From contig NZ_LIPF01000003.1 of assembly GCF_001905385.1 (NCBI RefSeq), positions 1 through 64,000 of the forward strand: DNA of 64,000 nucleotides. The letters run 5' to 3'. Below, one piece after another: positions 1-7,048 of the stretch (positions are counted from its first letter, which is position 1; each line of letters opens with the position of its first letter). Both the position numbers and the translations under genes were made by a program. The notes under the pieces were generated by a model that did no database searches, was not told the DNA's origin, and saw nothing but the letters and a program-made list of their open reading frames with translations. Source of the DNA: Streptomyces sp. CB02414 (lineage in GTDB: Bacteria; Actinomycetota; Actinomycetes; Streptomycetales; Streptomycetaceae).

Positions 1-90
1 TTTGGCACGCTGTTGAGTTCTCAAGGAACGGTCGCTTCCTTTGTACTCACCCTTTCGGGCTTTCCTCCGGGCGCTTCCCTTCGGTCTTTC
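1..90 (-). other. 5' leader of a ribosomal RNA operon (16S gene lies beyond the left edge)
   Basis: Read on the minus strand, the first 25 bases give the conserved leader motif TTGAGAACTCAACAGCGTG followed by CCAAA, which in Streptomyces lies upstream of 16S rRNA in the antitermination/processing region. The preceding bases (about 30-90) also match, from memory, the purine-rich Streptomyces rrn leader. The 16S gene itself is not in the window and should begin a few hundred bases to the left. The assignment is recognition of a conserved sequence, not an alignment. Confidence 0.82.
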
Positions 91-97
91 GTTTCCG

Positions 98-103
98 ACT
101 CTA
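98..103 (-). promoter_or_regulatory. rRNA promoter -10 box (most downstream promoter)
   Basis: Minus-strand TAGAGT sits in the context GATCTGATAGAGTCGGAA, which is repeated about 80 bp upstream. This context is typical of the tandem promoters of Streptomyces rRNA operons. No good -35 box is visible at the usual distance. Confidence 0.6.
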
Positions 104-177
104 TCAGATCTTTCCGATCCGATTTCCTCGGTGCTTTCCAGGTTCCCGCTTTCGCGTTTCCCTTTCCGGCGGTTCCG

Positions 178-183
178 ACTCTA
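178..183 (-). promoter_or_regulatory. rRNA promoter -10 box (second from the leader)
   Basis: This is a second minus-strand TAGAGT in the same CTGATAGAGTCGGAA context as the box at 98-103, so the two promoters form a direct repeat of about 80 bp. No convincing -35 box is visible. Confidence 0.6.
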
Positions 184-258
184 TCAGATCCTTTCGGGCC
201 CTGATTCCCAGTCAGAGGGGGTTGTCTTCCCGGCTGTTGGGCCGTTCCGACGTCCCAA

Positions 259-288
259 ACCTTAGCGGACTTTCCCGGCGTTTCCCAA
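259..288 (-). promoter_or_regulatory. rRNA promoter, TTGGGA-18-TAAGGT
   Basis: On the minus strand a -35-like TTGGGA (283-288) is separated by 18 bp from TAAGGT (259-264). It lies between the strong upstream promoter and the TAGAGT pair, which gives the four-promoter arrangement known for Streptomyces rrn operons. Confidence 0.55.
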
Positions 289-439
289 TCGGTGTCGAGC
301 GGGTCGCCGAGTCCCTTCGGAATTGAATTCGGACATGCCGAAACAGTTCCCAGAGGGAGGTCGTGCTGGTGGTTGGGTGCCGCTTACGCGGCGGAAGGTG
401 TTGCCGCAGAACCGTTACGGCCCGGTGGCAACCCGAAGA

Positions 440-468
440 ACCTTACGGATCGCCCAGGGGGCTGTCAA
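440..468 (-). promoter_or_regulatory. rRNA operon upstream promoter, TTGACA-17-TAAGGT
   Basis: Minus-strand TTGACA (463-468), a 17-bp spacer and TAAGGT (440-445) form a near-consensus vegetative promoter. It starts 20 bp after the stop of the marR-type gene. A further TTGACA at 476-481 has no matching -10. This is the strongest of the tandem rRNA promoters. Confidence 0.72.
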
Positions 469-487
469 GCGTCCCTGTCAAGATCTT

Positions 488-1036
488 TTATTCGAGGTCG
501 CTGAGCCGGCCGCCGGCATCGGGCTGGGCGTGCTCGACCCTGCGCAGCAGGCGGGTCAGCACCTCACCGAGGGCCGACCGCTCGTCCGCCGAGAGGTCCT
601 GGAGGAGGTCCTCCTCGAAGACCGTGGCGAGGCGCATGGCCTCCAGCCACTTCTCCCGTCCCTCCGCCGTGAGCTCGACGATGACGCGTACCCGGTTGGA
701 CTCGTCCCGGTCCCGGGTTACGAGCCCCTCTCCCACCATGCGGTCGATGCGGTGCGTCATCGCGGCCGGGGTGAGACCGAGGCGCTTGGCGAGGTCGCCC
801 GGGCCCAGGCGGTAGGGGGCGCCGGAGAGGACGAGCGCCTTCAGCACCTCCCAGTCGGTGTTGCTGATGCCCAGGTCGGCGGTCTGACGGCCGTACGCCA
901 CGTTCATGCGGCGGTTCAGGCGGGAGAGCGCCGAGACGATCTTCTCGACCTGGGGGTCGAGGTCCTGGAACTCGCGCTGGTAGGCGGCGATCTGTTCTTC
1001 GAGTGTCGGCTCGCCGGCGCCGGAGGTGTCGCCCAT
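488..1036 (-). CDS. MarR-family transcriptional regulator
   Basis: The protein has 182 residues. A winged-helix MarR domain lies in the central part: the recognition region around residues 75-105 (GDLAKRLGLTPAAMTHRIDRM) is followed by a wing with the DESNRVRV motif. Helical flanks before and after would form the dimer interface. It is divergent from the MFS exporter at 1155, with a 118-bp AT-richer gap. The usual pattern is repression of that exporter and itself, relieved by a ligand; this is inferred from layout. Its stop lies just upstream of the rRNA promoters, so read-through into the rRNA operon is possible. The ligand is unknown. Confidence 0.88.
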   Translation of the reverse strand: MGDTSGAGEPTLEEQIAAYQREFQDLDPQVEKIVSALSRLNRRMNVAYGRQTADLGISNTDWEVLKALVLSGAPYRLGPGDLAKRLGLTPAAMTHRIDRMVGEGLVTRDRDESNRVRVIVELTAEGREKWLEAMRLATVFEEDLLQDLSADERSALGEVLTRLLRRVEHAQPDAGGRLSDLE

Positions 1037-1103
1037 GGCCCGCAGTATGGCACGGGACTCCTTTGCCTCGAAGTCCTTCGCTGTGTACTCTTTATCTTCG
1101 AAC

Positions 1104-1126
1104 TTTAGCTTCTAAGTCTTCAGCTT
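1104..1126. promoter_or_regulatory. Candidate operator/promoter between marR-type gene and MFS gene
   Basis: The intergenic gap contains TTTAGCTT (1104-1111) and TTCAGCTT (1119-1126), near-identical octamers spaced 15 bp apart in the AT-rich part of the gap. They could mark a regulator site, but no clean palindrome of the kind bound by most MarR proteins is present. Weak assignment. Confidence 0.3.
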
Positions 1127-1154
1127 TAACGGCTGGAGCATCGACCCAGAGAGG

Positions 1155-2450
1155 GTGAACGTGACCAGGGCAATGGGCGCAGCGATGCGCCGGATCCATG
1201 TGGGCAACGCACTCAGCGCGTTCGGGCTCGGCTTCACCGTCCCCTACCTGTACGTCTATGTGGCGCAGGTACGGGGACTCGGTTCTGTGACGGCGGGTCT
1301 CGTACTCGCCGTCTTCGCCGTGGCCGCGCTGATAGTGCTGCCGTTCGCCGGGCGGGCCATCGTCCGGCGGGGCCCGCTGCCGGTACTGCTGGTCGCCCTG
1401 GTCACCGCCGCGCTCGGTGCGCTGAGCCTCGGCCTCTCGGCCTCGGCCACCACCGTGCTGCTGTCCGCCGCCGCGCTGGGGGCGGGGCAGGCCGTGATGC
1501 AGCCGGCGCTCGCGACGATGATCGTGGACTGCTCGACGACCGAGACCCGGTCGCGGGCGTTCGCGATGCAGTTCTTCCTCCAGAACCTGGGTCTGGGTGT
1601 CGGCGGGCTCATCGGCGGGCATCTGGTCGACACCTCGAAAGCCTCGTCGTTCACGCTGCTGTTCGCCATCGAGGCGGCGATGTTCCTGGTGCTGGTCGCC
1701 GTGATGGCGACGGTGCGCGCGCCGCGCGCGCCGCGTGTCGAGGAGGCCCCGGGACAGTCCGCCGGTGGCAGCTGGAAGCAGCTGCTCGGCAACCGGGCCA
1801 TGGTGCAGCTGTGCGTCCTGGGCTTCGTGCTGTTCTTCGCCTGCTACGGGCAGTTCGAGTCGGGGCTGAGCGCGTACGGCGTCGAGGCGGCCCGGATCTC
1901 CACGTCCGCGCTGGGGACCGCGCTGGCGGCGAACACGCTGATAATCGTGGTCGCGCAGTTCGCGGTGCTGAAGTTCGTGGAGCGCCGGAAGCGGTCGCGC
2001 GTGATCGCCTCGGTGGGGCTGATCTGGGCCGTGGCGTGGGCCGTGGCCGGGTATGCCGGGCTCGGGCACGGCAGCCAGGCGATGGCGACGGCCGCCTTCA
2101 TCTCGACGTACGCGCTCTTCGGGCTGGGTGAGGCGCTGCTGTCGCCGACACTGGCGCCGCTGGTGGCGGACCTGGCGCCGACCGGTCTCGCCGGGCAGTA
2201 CAACTCGGCCTTCGCCCTGGTCAAGCAGCTCGCGCTGGCGATCGGGCCGGCGGTGGGCGGGCCGCTCGGGGCCTCGCTGCACGCGCCGTACATCGTGGCC
2301 TTCACGCTGATCTCGCTGGGCATCACGGTGCTGGCGGTGCGGCTGGGGCGGCAGCTCACGGACGTACAGAACCAGCCGTCGCTCGCGCGGAGCCGGGTGG
2401 TCACGCAGGGCAGGGCGCCGGCCGACGCGGTGGCGGCCGCGGAGGCGTGA
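1155..2450 (+). CDS. MFS transporter (probable drug exporter)
   Basis: The 431-residue membrane protein has about twelve hydrophobic segments and the MFS loop 2-3 character (FAGRAIVRRGPLP) near residue 65-75. The GTG start at 1155 follows GAGAG. A hydrophilic central loop lies around residues 190-210. It is divergent from a MarR regulator, the common arrangement for inducible efflux pumps. The substrate cannot be read from the sequence. The C-terminus is a short hydrophilic tail before a strong terminator shared with the convergent phosphatase gene. Confidence 0.88.
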   Translation: MNVTRAMGAAMRRIHVGNALSAFGLGFTVPYLYVYVAQVRGLGSVTAGLVLAVFAVAALIVLPFAGRAIVRRGPLPVLLVALVTAALGALSLGLSASATTVLLSAAALGAGQAVMQPALATMIVDCSTTETRSRAFAMQFFLQNLGLGVGGLIGGHLVDTSKASSFTLLFAIEAAMFLVLVAVMATVRAPRAPRVEEAPGQSAGGSWKQLLGNRAMVQLCVLGFVLFFACYGQFESGLSAYGVEAARISTSALGTALAANTLIIVVAQFAVLKFVERRKRSRVIASVGLIWAVAWAVAGYAGLGHGSQAMATAAFISTYALFGLGEALLSPTLAPLVADLAPTGLAGQYNSAFALVKQLALAIGPAVGGPLGASLHAPYIVAFTLISLGITVLAVRLGRQLTDVQNQPSLARSRVVTQGRAPADAVAAAEA

Positions 2451-2470
2451 CCCGAGCGGTCGGGTCGAGG

Positions 2471-2512
2471 CGGTGAGGCCGTGACGGGCGGGTGCCCGTC
2501 ACGGCCTCACCG
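2471..2512. terminator. Bidirectional terminator between MFS gene and phosphatase gene
   Basis: A perfect 19-bp inverted repeat (2471-2489 with 2494-2512) with a GGGT loop lies between two convergent genes. Confidence 0.85.
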
Positions 2513-2543
2513 TCTTACTGCCTTCTGCCTTCTGCCTCCTGCC

Positions 2544-4196
2544 TCACGGCTTCGGCAGGAGGAATTCGCACCAGACCGCCTTGCCGCCGCCGGGCGTGCG
2601 CCTGGACCCCCAGTTGGAGGCGATCGTCGCGACGATGGCGATGCCCCGGCCGGACTCGTCGCCGGGTTCCGCGCGGCGGCGTCTGGGCAGGTGGTCGTCG
2701 CCGTCGGTGACCTCGATGATCAGGCGGCGGTCGGTGCGGCGCAGGCGCAGCCGCATGGGGGGCGTGCCGTGCTGGAGGGAGTTGGCGACCAGTTCGCTGG
2801 TGGCCAGGACGCCCAGGTCGTGCAGGTCGGTGGGGAAGCGCCAGCTGGTGAGGACGCCGGAGGCGAAGGCACGCGCGCGTGGGGCCGCTTCGACGCCGCC
2901 GAGCAGTTCCAGGGCGGCGTTGCGGAAGCGTTCGGCCTCGGCGCCCTTGCGGGCGGGGTGCTGAAGGACGAGGACGGCGACGTCGTCGTCGTGGTCCGGG
3001 GTGACGCCGGCCGAGCGGACCAGGCGGTCGCAGACGACCTGGGGGCTGCCGGTGGCGCCGGACAGGGCGCGTTCCAGGGCGGCGATGCCCTCGTCCAGGT
3101 CCTCGTCGCGGCGCTCCACCAGGCCGTCGGTGTAGAGGACGGCGGTGGAGCCGGGGGTGAGGGCGATCGAGCCGGACGTGTGCATCCAGCCGCCGGTGCC
3201 GAGCGGGGGGCCGGTGGGTTCGTCGGCGCGCTGGACGGTGCCGTTGTGGTCGCGGACCAGGATGGGGAGGTGGCCGGCGGACGCGTAGACCAGGCGACCC
3301 TCGTTGGGGTCGTGGATGGCGTAGACGCAGGTGGCGATCTGGTTGGCGTCGATCTCGGTGGCGAGGCCGTCGAGGAGCTGGAGGACCTCGTGCGGGGGCA
3401 GGTCGAGGCGGGCGTAGGCCCTGACCGCCGTACGGAGCTGGCCCATGACGGCCGCCGCGCGGACGCCGCGTCCCATGACGTCGCCGATGACGAGGGCGGT
3501 GCGGCCGCCGCCGAGGGTGATCACGTCGTACCAGTCGCCGCCGACGGCGGCCTCGGTGCCGCCGGGGTGGTAGGTGGCGGCGACGCGCAGGTCGTCGGGT
3601 TCCTCCAGTTCCTGCGGGAGCAGGGAGCGCTGGAGGGTGACGGCGGTCTCGCGCTGGCGGCCTTCGCTCGCGCGGAGGCGGGCGGCGGCCTCGGCGTGGT
3701 CGGTGACGTCGGTGGCGAAGACGAGGACACCGCGGTCGCCGTCGCCGGCGTGGGGCTCGGTGACCGGGGTGCAGGTGAAGGTGTAGGAGCGGCCGTCGGG
3801 GGCCTTGCGGGACTTGAGGGTGCGAGGTCTGCCGCTGCGCTGGACCTGGTCCAGGAGGGGGAAGAGGCCCAGTTCGGAGAGTTCGGGCAGGGCCTCGCGG
3901 GCTCGTTCGCCCAGGGTGCGGGGGCCGAAGGCGCCGACGTAGGCGTCGTTGACGTAGGCGAGGCGGTGGTGAGGGCCGTGGACGAGGGCGACGAGGGCCG
4001 GGACACGGTCGAGGACGTCGCGTACGGGCAGTTCGTCGACGGCGGGTACGGGCGGGGCCTCGTCGGTCAGCTGTTCGGCGCGGGCGGCGGGTACGGAGCC
4101 GTCCGGCCGGCGGTCCGGGGTGAGCGGCGGGTCGGTCCGCGCTGCGGCGCGGCGCTGCGTTCCGGGGAGCCGGGCGCTCCAGCGCGTGAAGTTCAC
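2544..4196 (-). CDS. PAS - SpoIIE-type PP2C phosphatase - RsbW-like ATPase protein
   Basis: The 550-residue protein has three modules. A PAS domain lies at about residues 55-165 (LAYVNDAYVGAFGPRTLGE). A SpoIIE/PP2C phosphatase follows at about 180-390, with GGDWYDV, IGDVMGRG, ASAGHLP and a DDDVAVLV metal site. A HATPase_c_2 anti-sigma kinase-like domain lies at about 410-550 (ELVANSLQHG, then GRGIAIV). This set belongs to the multidomain partner-switching proteins that are abundant in streptomycetes and act on anti-sigma-antagonists; target and signal are unknown. No membrane segment is seen, so a cytoplasmic location is expected. Confidence 0.9.
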   Translation of the reverse strand: MNFTRWSARLPGTQRRAAARTDPPLTPDRRPDGSVPAARAEQLTDEAPPVPAVDELPVRDVLDRVPALVALVHGPHHRLAYVNDAYVGAFGPRTLGERAREALPELSELGLFPLLDQVQRSGRPRTLKSRKAPDGRSYTFTCTPVTEPHAGDGDRGVLVFATDVTDHAEAAARLRASEGRQRETAVTLQRSLLPQELEEPDDLRVAATYHPGGTEAAVGGDWYDVITLGGGRTALVIGDVMGRGVRAAAVMGQLRTAVRAYARLDLPPHEVLQLLDGLATEIDANQIATCVYAIHDPNEGRLVYASAGHLPILVRDHNGTVQRADEPTGPPLGTGGWMHTSGSIALTPGSTAVLYTDGLVERRDEDLDEGIAALERALSGATGSPQVVCDRLVRSAGVTPDHDDDVAVLVLQHPARKGAEAERFRNAALELLGGVEAAPRARAFASGVLTSWRFPTDLHDLGVLATSELVANSLQHGTPPMRLRLRRTDRRLIIEVTDGDDHLPRRRRAEPGDESGRGIAIVATIASNWGSRRTPGGGKAVWCEFLLPKP

Positions 4197-4310
4197 GAAT
4201 CCTTGCCTCGTGTCCTTGCCTCGTGTAGTTGTCGGCCGCAGTCTGGCAGGGTGCGGGCCGGACCGACATCCGTCAGACGCCGGACCTGCCGGGGGAGTTC
4301 CTCAGTCCGG

Positions 4311-5687
4311 TCAGGACGACCCCTTCGGGTTGTCCGGGGGCTCCTGAGAAGGCTTTCCACCGGCCGCGAGTTCGAACTCGGCTCGCGGATGTTCGAGTGA
4401 GCCCAGGGAGACGATCTCCCGTTTGAAGAGTCCGGCGAGGGCCCATTCGGCCAGCACGCGCGCCTTGCGGTTGACGGTGGGGACGCGGCTGAGGTGATAG
4501 GCGCGGTGCATGAACCACGCGGGGTAGCCCTTCAGCCGGCGCCCGTAGACGTGGGCCACGCCCTTGTGGAAGCCGAGGGAGGCGACGGAGCCCGCGTATG
4601 TGTGCTCGTACGTCTCCAGGGGCTCGCCGCGCAGGGTGTGCGTGATGTTGTCGCCGAGGACCTTGGCCTGGCGGACGGCGTGCTGGGCGTTGGGGGCGCA
4701 TTCCGCACCGGGCGCGGCGGCGGTGACGTCGGGGACGGCGGCGGCGTCTCCCGCGGCCCACGCGTGCGGGGCGCCGTCGACGGAGAGGTGGGGGGTGCAC
4801 CTGAGCCGGCCGCGTTCGTTCAGGGGGAGGTCGGTGGCGGCGAGGACGGGGTGGGGTTTGACGCCGGCCGTCCAGACGACCGTACGGGTCGGGAAGCGGG
4901 AGCCGTCGCTGAGGACGGCGACGCGGTCGGCGCAGGACTCCAGGCGAGTCTGGAGGCGTACGTCGATGTTGCGGCGGCGCAGTTCGGTGACCGTGTAGCG
5001 GCCGAGTTCCTCGCCGACCTCGGGCAGGATGCGGCCGGAGGCCTCGACGAGGATCCACTTCATGTCGTCGGGCGTGACGTTGTGGTAGTACCGCGCGGCG
5101 TAGCGGGCCATGTCCTCCAGCTCGCCGAGCGCCTCGACGCCCGCATAGCCGCCGCCGACGAAGACGAAGGTGAGGGCGGCGTCGCGCAGGGCGGGGTCGC
5201 GGGTGGAGGAGGCGATGTCCAGCTGTTCGAGGACGTGGTTGCGCAGGCCGATGGCCTCCTCGACGGTCTTGAAGCCGACGCCGTGGTCGGCGAGGCCGGG
5301 GACGGGCAGGGTGCGCGAGACCGAGCCGGGCGCGAGGACCAGTTCGTCGTACGTCAGTCTGCGGACGCCGGCGCCCTCCTCGGTGGCGAGGGTGGAGACG
5401 GTGGCGGTGCGGGTGGTGTGGTCGACGGAGCGGGCCTCGCCGATGACGACGTCGCACTGGTCGAGGACGCGGCGCAGCGGCACGACGACGTGCCGGGGGG
5501 AGATGGAGCCGGCCGCCGCCTCGGGGAGGAACGGCTGGTACGTCATGTAGGGGTCGGGTGTGACGACCGTGATCTCGGCTTCGCCGCGACGCAGTTCGCC
5601 TCTCAGGTTCCGCTGGAGGCGCAGGGCCGTGTACATCCCGACGTAGCCGCCGCCGACAACGAGAATGCGCGCACGTTCCTTCACCAT
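4311..5687 (-). CDS. ndh: Type II NADH dehydrogenase (NAD(P)/FAD-dependent oxidoreductase)
   Basis: The protein has 458 residues from ATG 5687. An N-terminal FAD Rossmann motif (ILVVGGGYVGMYTA) is followed by PYMTYQPFLPEAAAG, typical of NDH-2. The second dinucleotide motif is VFVGGGYAGVEALGEL around residue 180, and the FAD-ribityl motif is WAAGDAAAVPD around 320. The C-terminal part carries the amphipathic membrane-association region (FMHRAYHLSRVPTVNRKARV). It would pass electrons from NADH to menaquinone without proton pumping. A GTG at 5720 would add 11 basic residues; ATG 5687 is preferred because the FAD fold begins just after it. Confidence 0.88.
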   Translation of the reverse strand: MVKERARILVVGGGYVGMYTALRLQRNLRGELRRGEAEITVVTPDPYMTYQPFLPEAAAGSISPRHVVVPLRRVLDQCDVVIGEARSVDHTTRTATVSTLATEEGAGVRRLTYDELVLAPGSVSRTLPVPGLADHGVGFKTVEEAIGLRNHVLEQLDIASSTRDPALRDAALTFVFVGGGYAGVEALGELEDMARYAARYYHNVTPDDMKWILVEASGRILPEVGEELGRYTVTELRRRNIDVRLQTRLESCADRVAVLSDGSRFPTRTVVWTAGVKPHPVLAATDLPLNERGRLRCTPHLSVDGAPHAWAAGDAAAVPDVTAAAPGAECAPNAQHAVRQAKVLGDNITHTLRGEPLETYEHTYAGSVASLGFHKGVAHVYGRRLKGYPAWFMHRAYHLSRVPTVNRKARVLAEWALAGLFKREIVSLGSLEHPRAEFELAAGGKPSQEPPDNPKGSS

Positions 5688-6061
5688 CCCATGACGCACC
5701 CGGCGCTTGCGTTTGTCCACAGGCTCGTCGATTTGTGTGACCGGAGACGGTGGCGGCGGGTGTTCGGCGCAATGGCTTCGGTGTGGAGAGGACGCGCAGG
5801 TCAGTGGGGGTGGGAGCGGGGCCGGAGGGCGAGGTGTACCGGACGTATACGATCCGTGCTCCGGTCGGGGGACCCACCGTGCGGAACCTGCCCCTTCTGA
5901 ATTGACCCCCGCTCAACTATGTTCTTTCCCACGGAGCGTAGGGGGATGTGCTCATCGGGTCCGCGACGGGCGGACCGGAAACCGAGCCTGTTCCGCCGCA
6001 CTCCGGCTTTCGATGGCGGGGAGAGTCTCCGGGGGGAGACGTCATTACCGGGGGATTGGCT

Positions 6062-6862
6062 ATGCATGTTCAGGGCTCTCATTGGTCGTCCACGTCCGCT
6101 GTCGCGCCCGGTGGCGCGATGAGCGCGGCACCGGGCGGCGGACGTGGGGACGGAGCGCGGACCGCGCCGTTGCGCGTGGACGCCCAGCGCAATCTGGAGC
6201 ACGTGCTGCGCGCGGCTCGTGAGGTGTTCGGCGAGCTGGGTTACGGCGCGCCGATGGAGGACGTGGCGCGGCGCGCGCGGGTCGGTGTCGGCACGGTGTA
6301 CCGGCGCTTTCCCAGCAAGGACGTCCTGGTGCGGCGAATAGCCGAGGAGGAGACGGCCCGGCTGACCGATCAGGCCCGGGCGGCGCTCGGGCAGGAGGAC
6401 GAGCCGTGGTCGGCGCTCTCGCGCTTCCTGCGGACGTCGGTGGCCTCGGGTGCGGGCCGGCTGCTGCCCCCGCAGGTGCTGCGGGTCGGGGTGTCCGACG
6501 AAGGCGACGGCGGTGACGGCGGTGCCGTGAGCGGCGAGCCGCGGGTGCCTCAGCAGCGGATGCAGCCGGGCTCCGGCGAGCTGCGGCTGGTGCCCGAGAG
6601 CACGGCGTCCGCGGGGTCGGCCGGTGCGTCGGTTTCCATGGTGGACGACGACGGGGCGGCGGCGCTGCTCGAGGTGGTGGGGCGGCTCGTCGAGCGGGCG
6701 CGGGCGGCGGGCGAGCTGCGGCCGGACGTGTCGGTGTCGGACGTACTGCTGGTGATCGCCACGGCGGCGCCCTCGCTGCCGGACGCGGCACACCAGGCGG
6801 CCGCCTCGGCCCGGCTGCTGGACATCCTGCTGGAGGGCCTGCGGTCGCGTCCCGCGTCGTGA
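6062..6862 (+). CDS. TetR-family transcriptional regulator
   Basis: The protein has 266 residues from ATG 6062, preceded by a GGGG ribosome-binding site; the frame stays open 114 bp further upstream but with no good start. The TetR helix-turn-helix is at about residues 42-90 (VFGELGYGAPMEDVARRARVG, then VGTVYRRFPSKDVLV). The ligand-binding half contains an unusual Gly/Ser/Pro-rich stretch at about residues 145-190 that looks like a disordered insertion. It is divergent from ndh with a 374-bp gap, so it may control ndh, but this is inference only. Confidence 0.87.
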   Translation: MHVQGSHWSSTSAVAPGGAMSAAPGGGRGDGARTAPLRVDAQRNLEHVLRAAREVFGELGYGAPMEDVARRARVGVGTVYRRFPSKDVLVRRIAEEETARLTDQARAALGQEDEPWSALSRFLRTSVASGAGRLLPPQVLRVGVSDEGDGGDGGAVSGEPRVPQQRMQPGSGELRLVPESTASAGSAGASVSMVDDDGAAALLEVVGRLVERARAAGELRPDVSVSDVLLVIATAAPSLPDAAHQAAASARLLDILLEGLRSRPAS

Positions 6863-7048
6863 CGCGGAAGTGCGGTCGGTCCGGGGGGGTGACCCCTCCC
6901 TGCCCGAACAACTGATCGTCATTACCGGGTTTCGGGAAGTCCCCACAGACGAGTGATGGCGTGCACTGCGGTGTCCTGGCCAATGGCCGATATGGCACGC
7001 TGACCCGATGTTCGGGACTGGGCGGGCAGGTGGCGGGGGCTATCCGCG

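Noticed and set aside
5713..5721. Perfect DnaA box TTGTCCACA near the ndh start
   Set aside because: A single 9-mer is expected by chance in a genome of this size, and no cluster of boxes is present, so it is not an origin.
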